From positions 3,038,001 to 3,102,000 of the forward strand of contig NZ_CP155619.1 in assembly GCF_039697315.1 (NCBI RefSeq): 64,000 nt of DNA, written 5' to 3'. Made by a program: the position numbers and the translations under genes. The stretch is from Pseudomonas abietaniphila. GTDB taxonomy: Bacteria > Pseudomonadota > Gammaproteobacteria > Pseudomonadales > Pseudomonadaceae. Of this stretch, positions 27,097 to 38,144 are shown one piece after another. The notes under the pieces were generated by a model. It was not told where the DNA came from. It ran no database searches and saw only the letters and a program-made list of their open reading frames with translations. Within the stretch, counting starts at the first letter, position 1. Each line of letters begins with the position of its first letter.

Positions 27097-27908
27097 TGAG
27101 CCGCCTGCAAACGCGTTTTGCCGACCTCAAAGAACAAAACCGTGCCGCCCTGGTGACCTTCATCACTGCGGGCGACCCGGCGTATGACACGTCGCTGGCG
27201 ATCCTGAAAGGCCTGCCAAAAGCCGGCGCCGACGTGATCGAACTGGGCATGCCCTTCACCGACCCGATGGCCGACGGCCCGGCGATCCAGCTGGCGAACA
27301 TTCGCGCACTGGACGCCAAGCAGAACCTGGCGAAAACCCTGCAGATGGTTCGCGAGTTCCGCGTCGACGACAGCACCACGCCGCTGGTACTGATGGGTTA
27401 CTACAACCCGATCCACAACTACGGCGTGGAGCGTTTTATTGCCGAAGCGCGTGAATCGGGTGTCGACGGTCTGATCGTGGTCGACCTGCCTCCTGAGCAC
27501 AACAACGAGCTGTGCGACCCTGCGCAGGACGCCGGCCTGGACTTCATCCGCCTGACCACGCCGACTACCGATGACAATCGTCTGCCGACGGTTCTCAATG
27601 GCAGTTCGGGCTTCGTCTACTACGTGTCGGTGGCCGGTGTAACGGGTGCTGGCGCGGCAACCATTGAGCACGTGAAGGAAGCCGTGACACGTTTGCGTCG
27701 CCATACTGATCTGCCCATCAGCATCGGTTTCGGCATTCGCACACCGGATCAAGCCGCTGCGATCGCCCGTGTCGCCGAGGGTGTGGTAGTCGGGTCTGCG
27801 TTGATCGATCAGATCGCCAACGCGCAGTCCGCCGACCAAGCCGTCAGCGGTGTGCTGAAGCTTTGTGCCGAGTTGTCCGAAGGCGTGCGTAAGGCCCGTG
27901 TGTCCTGA
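27096..27908 (+). CDS. trpA: Tryptophan synthase alpha subunit
   Basis: 270-residue TIM-barrel that splits indole-3-glycerol phosphate into indole, which is channelled to TrpB. The catalytic Glu49 (VIELGMPF) and Asp60 (DPMADGP) are present; the SIGFGIRT phosphate loop is intact. The ATG shares one base with the trpB stop. A strong terminator follows. Confidence 0.97.
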
Positions 27909-27967
27909 AGGTAAAGTTTCTGATACAGAGGAATCTCCACCTTTGTTAGCAGACTAAGCAGTACAGC

Positions 27968-28002
27968 AAAGGGGTTCAGAACCTGATTCTGAACCCCTTT
28001 TT
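27968..28002 (+). terminator. Intrinsic terminator after trpBA
   Basis: A perfect 14-bp stem (aaaggggttcagaa with its complement), a 5-base loop (cctga) and a T run at 27998-28002. It ends the trpBA transcript, 60 bp after the trpA stop. Confidence 0.92.
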
Positions 28003-28033
28003 GCTGACTCGAATTTGCTCAGGAGCACGCTAC

Positions 28034-28534
28034 ATGAAAGTCTCGAATCGTTTGATCGCCGGGTTGGGCGTGCTGATGGTCAGTGCCAGTGCGCTGGTCC
28101 ACGCAGCACCACCGGATCAACGTGGCGGCAATGACGACCATGGCCCTGGCCAACATCAGGACCGCGGCCCGCAAGGCGGTCCCCAAGACAATCGAGGCAA
28201 TGATCACGGCAACGACCATCGCAATGACCCGCGTCCTGACAACCGTGGCAACGATCATCGCGGCGGCCGTCCGCCTTCAGATTTCGGCGATGTACGCCGC
28301 ACGATCCAGGAGCATCGCGAAATCATCGGCCGCGGCCAGCCGCTGCCGCCCAATGTTCACATTGTGAGAGGCCATCCACTGCCACGGGGCTATGGCCGTC
28401 GTCTGGATGAACGCTCGCTGCAGTACCTGCCGCGTTACGACGGTTACGAATGGCGTCGTCTGGGGCCAGATATCGTCCTGATCGCGGTAGGCAGCGGGAT
28501 CGTGTACGAGATTCTGGAAGGTGTTTTGAACTAA
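28034..28534 (+). CDS. CigR/RcnB-family periplasmic or membrane protein
   Basis: 166-residue exported protein: signal peptide 1-24 (VHA-AP). Next comes a disordered stretch of about 55 residues (27-80) dominated by Asn, Asp, His, Gly and Arg with repeated GNDH-type motifs. The C-terminal domain has PPNVHIVRGHPLPRGYG and a last hydrophobic helix (IVLIAVGSGIVYEIL). It fits the RcnB/CigR family. His/Asp-rich tracts suggest metal binding, but that is inference. AGGAG precedes the ATG. Confidence 0.85.
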   Translation: MKVSNRLIAGLGVLMVSASALVHAAPPDQRGGNDDHGPGQHQDRGPQGGPQDNRGNDHGNDHRNDPRPDNRGNDHRGGRPPSDFGDVRRTIQEHREIIGRGQPLPPNVHIVRGHPLPRGYGRRLDERSLQYLPRYDGYEWRRLGPDIVLIAVGSGIVYEILEGVLN

Positions 28535-28549
28535 GCCACACCCGATCCA

Positions 28550-28652
28550 TGTAGGAGCGCGCTTGCCCGCGATTGCGGTGTGCCAGGCAGCATTGATGTG
28601 TCAGAGAAAACGCAATCGTCCGGATGCGGCCCAGACCAAGCGCGCTCCTACA
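28550..28652. repeat. REPIN, GCGCTTGCCCGCG class
   Basis: Arms tgtaggagcgcgcttgcccg and inverted aagcgcgctcctaca frame a 103-bp element with an internal gtccggatgcggcccaga shared with the element at 13855 and, in part, with that at 44240. Confidence 0.9.
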
Positions 28653-28670
28653 AGGGTTATGCGTCCGATA

Positions 28671-29003
28671 TCACTTCTTGAACATCCCCACATTCAATTC
28701 CCGCATCCCGCCCATCCAGATCGCATGCTCGGTGTGGTCGGCGAGGTCATCGCCGGTGTCCGGATGCGTGAAGATCACCAGTCCGTTGCGATTCAGCGCC
28801 AGATACAGCATCACATCGGCAAACTTTTCGTGCTCGAACGCCAACTGACAGCTCCAGTCCGGGTGCGGGCCTACGGGACGCTCATGCACTCGCCCCATGC
28901 GGATATCGAATTTCGCCGCAACGCTCTCGCACAACGCGCGCGCCTGCTCGATGGTCTGGGCATCGAAATAAACGTGGGCGTGGTAACCCTGAACAGCTGA
29001 CAT
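28671..29003 (-). CDS. DOPA 4,5-dioxygenase family protein
   Basis: 110-residue single-domain protein of the DOPA-dioxygenase-like family (GYHAHVYFDA opening with its two metal histidines, RPVGPHPDWSCQL, and THPDTGDDLADH). Fungal members cleave DOPA in pigment synthesis; bacterial members are mostly uncharacterised and the substrate here is unknown. Length is typical. Monocistronic, ending next to a REPIN. Confidence 0.88.
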   Translation of the reverse strand: MSAVQGYHAHVYFDAQTIEQARALCESVAAKFDIRMGRVHERPVGPHPDWSCQLAFEHEKFADVMLYLALNRNGLVIFTHPDTGDDLADHTEHAIWMGGMRELNVGMFKK

Positions 29004-29064
29004 GTCCGGTCCTCCTTAAACGTAGAACAGCCCTTTCGCTGCTAGTCTGAATGAAGGATAAGAG

Positions 29065-29073
29065 TTATCCACA
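29065..29073. promoter_or_regulatory. Exact DnaA box (intergenic)
   Basis: TTATCCACA, a perfect match to the DnaA consensus, in the 87-bp gap between two divergent genes. It is the leftmost of eleven exact boxes found in the window. Function is unproven so far from the origin. Confidence 0.5.
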
Positions 29074-29090
29074 GACCCGGATCAATTGCC

Positions 29091-29759
29091 ATGAAGAATG
29101 CAGAAACGCCGGTGATGAAGGTGACGCTGTTTGGCGCGATCAGCAGCTTTGGCAGTGCGCTGATGGCGGAGATGCTGCGTCGCCAGCACGAAGTCATCGC
29201 CATTGTCGACGACCTCAATGCGTTGGCACCGCGTCCGGGCCTGCGCACCAAAACCGGCAATCTGTTCGACAGTCAGCGTGTGAGTGAAAGCATCGCGGGC
29301 TGCTCGGCGGTGGTCTGCCTGCTCGACGCCAAAGTGCTGCCCGTTGGCGCCGAGCACACCCGCGCACCGATTGGCCTCACCCCCGAAGAACAACTCATCG
29401 CCACCCACACGTTGCTGAGGTGCTTGAGGACCGCGCAAATCAGACGCCTGATACTGGTTGCGGACATCCAGCTGTTGCACAACCAGCCATTGGCCGATTA
29501 CCAAGACCCTGACCTCGACCAGCACCAGGCCTCGGCCCTGATCGTCGATGCCCTGCGTAAAAGCGACGCCGACTGGACGCTGGTCAGCGCGCCGCAGGGC
29601 GTTGCGGGCTTGAGCATCGAGCACTTCAGCCACACCAGCAGCATCGTCGAACCCGGGCTGGAAATCCCGCTTGAAGTGCTGGGCAGGGTGGCATCGGGGA
29701 TTGCCGATGAGCTGAAGCTCAACATGCACGTTCGTCAGTATGTGAATTTCGTGGTTTGA
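29091..29759 (+). CDS. NAD(P)-binding Rossmann-fold protein (NmrA-like)
   Basis: 222-residue protein with a Rossmann opening VTLFGAISSFGSALMAEML, strand and helix order, and acidic residue VDD after strand 2, as in atypical SDR/NmrA proteins. The usual GxxGxxG is altered to GAISSFG, keeping only two glycines, so cofactor binding may be weak or changed. No catalytic YxxxK is evident. Function is unknown. Start: the first ATG is used; a second in-frame ATG 24 bp on (MKVTLFGA) is equally good. Confidence 0.75.
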   Translation: MKNAETPVMKVTLFGAISSFGSALMAEMLRRQHEVIAIVDDLNALAPRPGLRTKTGNLFDSQRVSESIAGCSAVVCLLDAKVLPVGAEHTRAPIGLTPEEQLIATHTLLRCLRTAQIRRLILVADIQLLHNQPLADYQDPDLDQHQASALIVDALRKSDADWTLVSAPQGVAGLSIEHFSHTSSIVEPGLEIPLEVLGRVASGIADELKLNMHVRQYVNFVV

Positions 29760-29812
29760 GCCGTAACGGCTTCTTCGCGCGGCACAGCGAAGAAGCCAAC
29801 AACCATTGCACT

Positions 29813-30736
29813 CTAAGGGTCCAGTCTAAGCCGAGGACCAGTATTGGCTGAACTGCTTTGCCCATATCCACTGCCTGGATGACCTTGATGAGTCGTGGGC
29901 GGCGGAAGTCTCGGTCTTTTACGAGGTTTATGGGCAGGGCTGACGGGCACGTTCGGCGCGGCCGGGATTGAAGGAAGGACGGTTGTCATATTGGGTGTTG
30001 GTAACGGGGTCGGCGGAGGAACAGGCACCCAATCGGGAATGATTGCCCCTGGCGGTACTTGGCCAAGAACACTTTCTGATATTTCATTGAAGAATGCGTT
30101 AATCCGATCCGCGACCATACCCGCCGCGTTTTTTCCAGTGGCCACGATGGCCGCCGGCGTATCAAGTCTGTCGCGCCAGTTTTGCACTACTTTTTTCACG
30201 TCCTGCGACCCTACTACTGATGCAGTTGCCATGAAGCTTTCTGTCCTGACTAAAACGATAGCCTCCGAAACAGGATCACCCGCGGCGGCAAGAATCTCGG
30301 ACCAGTAACGCTCCCTCACCGTATCATTCGCCATAATTGCGAAAACTGAATTCAGCGTCCACGCATCTGGCGACAATCCAAAAGCGGCAAAGGATTGGCT
30401 ATGAAAATCCCAAGCTTCGCGATGGCTAATATCTCGATTGACCATTCCCTGCGCCTTATACTGGGCAGTCAGCGCGTCAAGATAACCGCGAGCCATCCGA
30501 CGGTATATAAATTCTACGATATCGTCGGAGATTGCTATTCCCTCTCCTCGTGCAGTAACGCGCATGAAATGATCGGCGGCGGCCCCTGAGAGTGAGTTGT
30601 CACGTACGACACCATCCGCGAGGACAGCATACTTATAACCCTTTGATTGCAACATGGCGTACATGCTTGATGCAGAATCGTAGGTCAGTAAAATCTCAAG
30701 TGTGTCTAAATCTTTTTTCGTTAAAATATCTGGCAT
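29813..30736 (-). CDS. Unknown protein with proline-rich C-terminal tail
   Basis: 307-residue protein I do not recognise. Residues 1-205 form a mainly helical, charged domain (DLDTLEILLTYD, GVVRDNSLSGAAADHFMR, WDFHSQSFAAFG). Residues about 228-307 are a low-complexity Pro/Thr/Ser tail (PVPPPTPLPTP, KPRKRPRLPPP) ending in basic and Gly/Ser-rich sequence. No signal peptide. A very strong ribosome site (AAGGAG, 8 bases) precedes the ATG. The DNA is A+T-richer than its neighbours, especially upstream, which suggests acquisition. It follows a small membrane protein gene by 36 bp. Confidence 0.75.
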   Translation of the reverse strand: MPDILTKKDLDTLEILLTYDSASSMYAMLQSKGYKYAVLADGVVRDNSLSGAAADHFMRVTARGEGIAISDDIVEFIYRRMARGYLDALTAQYKAQGMVNRDISHREAWDFHSQSFAAFGLSPDAWTLNSVFAIMANDTVRERYWSEILAAAGDPVSEAIVLVRTESFMATASVVGSQDVKKVVQNWRDRLDTPAAIVATGKNAAGMVADRINAFFNEISESVLGQVPPGAIIPDWVPVPPPTPLPTPNMTTVLPSIPAAPNVPVSPAHKPRKRPRLPPPTTHQGHPGSGYGQSSSANTGPRLRLDP

Positions 30737-30772
30737 TGTTATCTCCTTTTATTTTTATTGACTCATAGAAAC

Positions 30773-30955
30773 TTAGAAGAACGTAGACATACTGTAATAA
30801 CCTGCGAAGCAAAACAGTATGAACGCGATGAGTGAAAACCTGATCAGGTTGAGGAAGACGTTAATATACTGCCTGTTAATCCTTTCACCCAACCATCGCC
30901 ACGTCGTGATAACGAGTACTCTGATGGCAAAAAATACAGGACTTAGTTTAGTCAT
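30773..30955 (-). CDS. Small membrane protein upstream of the proline-rich protein
   Basis: 60-residue hydrophobic protein with a basic middle (WRWLGERINRQ) and two likely membrane segments (about 6-20 and 34-55). AAGGA lies close before the ATG. It precedes the 307-residue gene by only 36 bp on the same strand, so the two form a unit. It could be a membrane partner or an immunity-type protein, but nothing in the sequence proves this. It could also be a chance open frame in A+T-rich DNA. Confidence 0.5.
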   Translation of the reverse strand: MTKLSPVFFAIRVLVITTWRWLGERINRQYINVFLNLIRFSLIAFILFCFAGYYSMSTFF

Positions 30956-31176
30956 CGTTCCTTAACCGCGATGCGGCCATTATCTATTTTTCACTAAGAA
31001 AAATGTTGCTGGTGTTCAAGCGACATCAACTAAATAACTCTAATTTTTCGATCATGCATACCCCAATAGGTCCTATCGAACCGTAGGAAATTTCCTAAAC
31101 AAGCACACTGTTTTATAATCGGCTGACAGTTTGAGCAGGTGTTTCCAGATGGCCCATGCGGGTATTTTTTTAAAGA
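30956..31176. other. A+T-rich intergenic region
   Basis: 221 bp, visibly poorer in G+C than the rest of the window (tatctatttttcactaag, ttttataatcgg). It must hold the promoter of the unknown two-gene unit. A TATAAT-like word lies at about 31112. No repeat or RNA is recognised. Confidence 0.5.
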
Positions 31177-32127
31177 TCAGATAGCAATCGACGGCATTGG
31201 CTTGCCGACCAACGAATCCCCACTCAACGCCTGCTCACTTTTTAACCAATCGACGAAACGTTGCACGATCTGCACCCGTCGTTTGCGCTGCGGCAAGACG
31301 ATGTAATACCCATAACCAGAGATCGCGGTCGCTTCGATGGGACGGCACAACAAGCCTTGATCCAGCAGATCGTCCACCAGGTGCCGCCAGCCAATGGCAA
31401 CACCTTGGCCACCAATCGCGGCCTGAATCAGCAACGTGTAGTTGTCGAATCGCAGCTGTCCCGGCGCGGGTGCCTGGGCGATGTTCAGCGCGCGGAACAC
31501 GCCACCCCAGTCGAACCAGTTGGTGCTGTTTTCGCCACGCAGGTGCAGCAAGGGAAATTCCTTCAGCGCCTCATTGGGCAAGGGCAGGGGACGTGCGGCG
31601 AGCAGTTTCGGGCTGCAGACCGGGAACACTTCTTCGCTGAACAACCAGTGGCTCTCTCCCTGCTTGAAGCGCCCGTCACCAAACAGCACGGCAACGTCGA
31701 TATCGGCCCGTAACATGCTGTGGCTGCGTTCACTGGTCACCAGGCTTACGTCGACATCAGGGTTGTCTTTGTGGAAACGATGCAGGCGTGGCATTAGCCA
31801 ATAAGCGGCAAAGGCAAAGTCGGTCGCGACCTGTAGCACCTCATGCTGACGCTGCTCGGTGATGAGGCTCAAACCGGCATCCATCGACTGCAATCCACTT
31901 TGCACGTGGTTGAACAGAATCTCGCCGGCGTCGGTGAGTTCAATGCCTCGGTAGATGCGATCGAAGAGGCGCGTTGCCAGTTGTTCTTCTAACCTTTTGA
32001 TTTGCTGGCTAATGGCCGGTTGAGTGGTGCCGAGTTCAACGGCAGCGGCCGTAAAGCTGCGAAGCCGGGCGGCGGCTTCGAAACCGCGCAGCAGGTCCAG
32101 CGACATATCACCGAGGGCTTCAAACAT
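31177..32127 (-). CDS. LysR-type regulator of choline-sulfate use
   Basis: 316-residue LysR regulator: helix-turn-helix in residues 14-70 (AAVELGTTQPAISQQIKRLEEQ) and a typical effector domain. It is divergent from betC, the constant arrangement for the choline-sulfatase regulator of Pseudomonas and rhizobia. The gap to betC is 114 bp. Start at the outer Met (MFEALGD) or at Met8; both are possible. The effector is probably choline sulfate or choline, by inference. Confidence 0.9.
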   Translation of the reverse strand: MFEALGDMSLDLLRGFEAAARLRSFTAAAVELGTTQPAISQQIKRLEEQLATRLFDRIYRGIELTDAGEILFNHVQSGLQSMDAGLSLITEQRQHEVLQVATDFAFAAYWLMPRLHRFHKDNPDVDVSLVTSERSHSMLRADIDVAVLFGDGRFKQGESHWLFSEEVFPVCSPKLLAARPLPLPNEALKEFPLLHLRGENSTNWFDWGGVFRALNIAQAPAPGQLRFDNYTLLIQAAIGGQGVAIGWRHLVDDLLDQGLLCRPIEATAISGYGYYIVLPQRKRRVQIVQRFVDWLKSEQALSGDSLVGKPMPSIAI

Positions 32128-32241
32128 AAGCGTGGCTTATCCTAGGCATTGCGTTTTATAGGCTTTACCGCTGATCCCATGGGTCTCATTCTCTGGAGCA
32201 GCAATTTCGCATAAATATTCACTATGGAATGCCGCGAAGAC

Positions 32242-33747
32242 ATGAAGCGCAAGAACATTCTTTTCATCATGGCCGATCAGATGGCCGCGCCGATGTTGCC
32301 GATTTACGCCTCATCTCCAATCAAAATGCCGAATTTGAGCCGCCTCGCTGCTGAAGGCGTGGTGTTCGACGCTGCTTACTGCAACAGCCCACTGTGCGCC
32401 CCATCGCGCTTTACCCTCGTCAGCGGTCAGCTCCCGAGCAAGATTGGCGCGTATGACAACGCCGCCGACTTCCCGGCCGACGTCCCTACGTACGCCCACT
32501 ATCTGCGTCGCCTCGGCTACCGCACGGCGCTGTCGGGCAAGATGCACTTCTGCGGCCCGGACCAACTGCACGGCTATGAAGAGCGCCTGACCAGCGACAT
32601 TTACCCCGCCGACTATGGCTGGGCGGTCAATTGGGACGAGCCTGATGTTCGCCCAAGCTGGTATCACAACATGTCGTCGGTGCTGCAAGCCGGCCCGTGC
32701 GTGCGGACCAACCAGCTCGACTTCGACGAAGAAGTGGTCTTCAAGGCGCAGCAATACCTGTTCGACCATGTGCGTGAAGACGGCGACCAACCTTTCTGCC
32801 TGACCGTGTCGATGACTCACCCGCACGACCCGTACACCATTCCCAAGTCGTTCTGGAATCTCTATACCGACGACGAGATTCCCATGCCGTCTGCACCGCC
32901 CGCGCAGGCCGACCAAGACCCGCACTCCCAGCGCCTGCTCAAGGTCTATGACCTGTGGGACAAGCCGCTCCCGGAACAGAAAATCCGCGACGCTCGCCGC
33001 GCGTACTTCGGTGCGTGCAGCTACATCGACGACAACGTCGGCAAGTTGCTCAAGACTCTGGAAGACACCGGCCTGGCCGACGACACCATCATCGTGTTCT
33101 CCGGCGACCATGGCGACATGCTCGGCGAACGTGGTCTCTGGTACAAAATGCACTGGTTTGAAATGTCCGCCCGTGTGCCACTGCTCGTGTACGCTCCGGG
33201 TCAGTTCAAAGCCGGCCGCGTGAAGGCCGCCGTGTCCACCGCCGACCTGTTGCCGACCTTTGTCGCGATGGCGCAAGGCGAGCTTGAGGCGGGCCTTCCA
33301 CTCGACGGCCGTTCGTTACTGCCGCACTTGGAGGGGACTGGCGGTCACGATGAAGTGTTCGGCGAGTACATGGCCGAAGGCACAAACAGCCCCTTGATGA
33401 TGATTCGTCGCGGTGCTTACAAATTCATCTATTCGGAACAAGATCCATGTCTGCTGTATGACGTGTACAACGATCCGAAAGAGCAGGAAGAGCTGAGCCA
33501 GTCCGAGGCTCATCGCGACCTGTTCAACGCGTTCCTGGCCGAAGCAAAGGCCAAATGGGACATTCCGGCGATACACCACCAGGTGCTCGCCAGCCAGCGT
33601 CGTCGGCGTTTCGTCGCCCAGTCGCTGGCCCTCGGCAAGCTGAAGAGTTGGGATCACCAGCCGCTGGTAGACGCCAGTCAGCAATACATGCGCAACCATA
33701 TCGATCTCGACGATCTGGAGCGCAAGGCCCGTTATCCACAACCTTGA
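32242..33747 (+). CDS. betC: Choline-sulfatase
   Basis: 501-residue type I sulfatase that hydrolyses choline-O-sulfate to choline and sulfate, giving carbon, nitrogen, sulfur and the precursor of glycine betaine. The formylglycine signature Cys52-Ala-Pro-Ser-Arg56 is intact, and metal ligands are seen in IMADQ and SGDHGDM. No signal peptide, so cytoplasmic. The start MKRKNILFIMADQ is chosen; a longer form from 32224 has no better ribosome site. It ends with an exact DnaA box within the last codons. Confidence 0.95.
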   Translation: MKRKNILFIMADQMAAPMLPIYASSPIKMPNLSRLAAEGVVFDAAYCNSPLCAPSRFTLVSGQLPSKIGAYDNAADFPADVPTYAHYLRRLGYRTALSGKMHFCGPDQLHGYEERLTSDIYPADYGWAVNWDEPDVRPSWYHNMSSVLQAGPCVRTNQLDFDEEVVFKAQQYLFDHVREDGDQPFCLTVSMTHPHDPYTIPKSFWNLYTDDEIPMPSAPPAQADQDPHSQRLLKVYDLWDKPLPEQKIRDARRAYFGACSYIDDNVGKLLKTLEDTGLADDTIIVFSGDHGDMLGERGLWYKMHWFEMSARVPLLVYAPGQFKAGRVKAAVSTADLLPTFVAMAQGELEAGLPLDGRSLLPHLEGTGGHDEVFGEYMAEGTNSPLMMIRRGAYKFIYSEQDPCLLYDVYNDPKEQEELSQSEAHRDLFNAFLAEAKAKWDIPAIHHQVLASQRRRRFVAQSLALGKLKSWDHQPLVDASQQYMRNHIDLDDLERKARYPQP

Positions 33748-33785
33748 ACCCTGCCAACACTTAGAAAACCAAAAAGGGGCACACC

Positions 33786-34712
33786 ATGAAGAAGTTGTTC
33801 ACAACGCTGGCGGTTGCGGTGATGAGCTTGAGCAGCGTCGTTGCACACGCCGCTGACGCAAGCTGCAGTACGGTCAAGATGGCCGATCCAGGTTGGAGCG
33901 ACATCGCTGCAACCAATGCCACGGCGGGCTTTCTGCTCGACGGCATGGGTTACAAGACCAAGGTCGATACGCTGGCAGTGCCGATTGCCTATGGTGGTCT
34001 CAAAGACGGTCAAATGGACGTTTTCCTGGGCAACTGGATGCCTGCGCAGCAGGGCTTTTATGACAAGTTCATCGCCACCGGCGATGTAACGCAATACGCG
34101 AAGAACCTGGAAGGCACCGAGTTCACCCTCGCCGTGCCGGACTACGTCTACGACGCCGGTGTGCATAACTTTGCCGACCTGAACAAGTTCGCCGACAAGT
34201 TCCACAAGAAGATTTACGGCATCGGCTCGGGGGCTCCGGCCAACGCGTCGATTCAGGAGATCATCAAGAAGAACGAGTTCGACCTGGGCGACTGGAAGCT
34301 GGTTGAGTCCAGCGAACAGGCGATGCTGGCCGAAGTGCAGCGCAACGTGAAGAAGAAGGAGTTCGTGGTGTTTCTGGGCTGGACGCCGCACCCGATGAAC
34401 GTGCAGATCAAAGGCATGCACTATCTGAAAGGTGGCGAGAAGTACTTCGGTGACACCGGCAGCGTCTACACCGTGACCCGCAAGGGCTACGCCGATGCCT
34501 GCCCGAACGTGGCCAAGCTGTTCTCCAACCTGACGTTCACCCAGGACATGGAAAACACCATCATGAAGAACGTGGTGGACAATAAAGTCAGCAATACCGA
34601 AGCGGTCAAAGCCTGGCTCAAGGAAAACCCGGCAGTGCTTGAGAAGTGGTTGAGCGGCGTGAAAACCATCGACGACAAAGATGCGCTGCCAGCGGTCAAA
34701 GCCAAGTTGTAA
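33786..34712 (+). CDS. choX: Choline ABC transporter periplasmic binding protein
   Basis: 308-residue exported protein: signal peptide 1-23 (AHA-AD). It is of the OpuAC/ChoX type with aromatic residues for cation binding (MADPGWSDIAATNATA, FLGNWMPAQQ, FLGWTPHPM). It binds choline or related quaternary amines. It follows betC by 38 bp and is probably co-transcribed. No permease or ATPase gene follows, so the partner transporter must lie elsewhere, as for other orphan binding proteins in Pseudomonas. Confidence 0.93.
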   Translation: MKKLFTTLAVAVMSLSSVVAHAADASCSTVKMADPGWSDIAATNATAGFLLDGMGYKTKVDTLAVPIAYGGLKDGQMDVFLGNWMPAQQGFYDKFIATGDVTQYAKNLEGTEFTLAVPDYVYDAGVHNFADLNKFADKFHKKIYGIGSGAPANASIQEIIKKNEFDLGDWKLVESSEQAMLAEVQRNVKKKEFVVFLGWTPHPMNVQIKGMHYLKGGEKYFGDTGSVYTVTRKGYADACPNVAKLFSNLTFTQDMENTIMKNVVDNKVSNTEAVKAWLKENPAVLEKWLSGVKTIDDKDALPAVKAKL

Positions 34713-34724
34713 GCGTCCTCCAGA

Positions 34725-34749
34725 CCTTGGGATCAATTTGATCTCAAGG
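34725..34749. terminator. Possible weak hairpin after choX
   Basis: An imperfect dyad, ccttgggatcaa and ttgatctcaagg, follows the choX stop by 13 bp. It has no T tract, so termination is uncertain; the REPIN just after may share the task. Confidence 0.35.
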
Positions 34750-34762
34750 CTGCAGACTGACC

Positions 34763-34852
34763 TGTGGGAGCGAGTTCATTCGCGAGGCGGCGGTACAGGC
34801 GACAGAAATGTGTCTGATGTAACGGCGAATCGCGAATGAATTCGCTCCCACA
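34763..34852. repeat. REPIN, GAATTCATTCGCG class
   Basis: 90-bp element with arms tgtgggagcgagttcattcg and cgcgaatgaattcgctccca between convergent choX and aroE. Confidence 0.9.
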
Positions 34853-34906
34853 GTAGATCGACAGCATCAAGTAGATCGGCGACCGCCAGCAGCATCCACT
34901 TCTTGA

Positions 34907-35733
34907 TCAACCCTCAGCCATCAACCGCCGCAACTCGGCCAGCACCGGCGCTGAGTCCGGGCGCACGCCGCGCCACAGGAAAAAGGCTTCCGCCGCCTGC
35001 TCGACCAGCATCCCCAGACCATCGACGGCTTGCCCGGCTTTATGCTCGGTTGCCCACCGGCAGAACGCCGTGGGTTCCTTGGCGTACATCATGTCGTAGC
35101 AGAAGGTTTCGCCCGGTTGAATCAGACTTGGCGCAATCGGCGGGACGTCTCCCGAAAGGCTGGCGGACGTCGCGTTGATGATGATGTCCACCGGCTCTTC
35201 AAGCCAGTCGTAACCAGCGGGCAGCACCGGACCAATATCCGCAAATTCCTGTGCCAACCGTTCAGCCTTTTCCACCGTGCGGTTAGCGATGACCAACACG
35301 TACGGCTCTTCAGCCAGCAGTGGTTCCAGCGCGCCCCGTACCGCCCCGCCAGCACCCAGCAACAGCACGCGCTTGTCCTTGAGAGTCACGCCGTGGTTGA
35401 CCGTCAAGTCACGCACAAGACCCGCACCATCGGTGTTATCGCCCAACAGGCTGCCGTCCGCTTGTCTCGCCAGGGTATTCACCGCACCGGCCCGACGACC
35501 GCGTTCAGTCAGTTGATCCGCCAACCGATAGGCCTCTTCCTTGAACGGCACGGTGACGTTCGCACCCAGCCCGGACACGAAGAACTGTTTGGCGAACGCC
35601 GTGAAGTCATCGAGTGGCGCCAAAGCGGTCTGGTAATCCAGCGCCTGCCCGGTCTGCTCGGCAAACAGGCGATGAATCAGCGGCGACTTGCTGTGTGCGA
35701 TCGGGTTGCCGAAGACGACGTAATGGTCAGTCA

Positions 35734-35734
<1 letters not shown>
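34907..35734 (-). CDS. aroE: Shikimate dehydrogenase
   Basis: 275-residue NADP-dependent enzyme reducing 3-dehydroshikimate in the aromatic amino acid pathway. The substrate motifs NPIAHSKSP and VTVPFKEEA (catalytic Lys), the NTD segment GDNTDGAG, and the NADP loop GAGGAVRG are all present. The ATG overlaps the hemF stop (TAATG). This hemF-aroE coupling is typical of Pseudomonas. Confidence 0.96.
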
Positions 35735-37846
<2,112 letters not shown>

Positions 37847-37971
37847 TCCGACGACTCAATACCTGTAGGAGCTGCCGCAGGTTACGACGGTGGCGAACGC
37901 GTTCTGCCTGACACACCGCATTCGCCACTCTCGTAACCTCGCGCAGCGCCTACAGGGTCGTGCAAACGGCA

Positions 37972-38035
37972 TCACCCCGCTCGCACGACCTCAGCCGTCA
38001 CCAGATCACGAATCACACTCGGATTACGCCGCCCA
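37972..38035 (-). pseudogene. Duplicated 3' end of tsaC (fragment 1)
   Basis: 64 bp nearly identical to the last 21 codons and stop of tsaC at 38319 onward (shared run gccgtcaccagatcacgaat on the plus strand). It keeps the TGA position but has no start. It lies inside the spacer of the first array unit. Confidence 0.88.
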
Positions 38036-38144
38036 GCTGTAGGAGCTGCCGGAGGTTACGACGGTGGCGAATGCGTTCTGCCTGACACACCGCATTTGCC
38101 ACTCTCGTAACCTCGCGCAGCGCCTACAGGTCGTGCAAACGGCA

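Noticed and set aside
31130..31176. Terminator at cccatgcgggtattttttt
   Set aside because: The stem is only 3-4 bp and its T tract would serve a plus-strand transcript, but no plus-strand gene precedes it.
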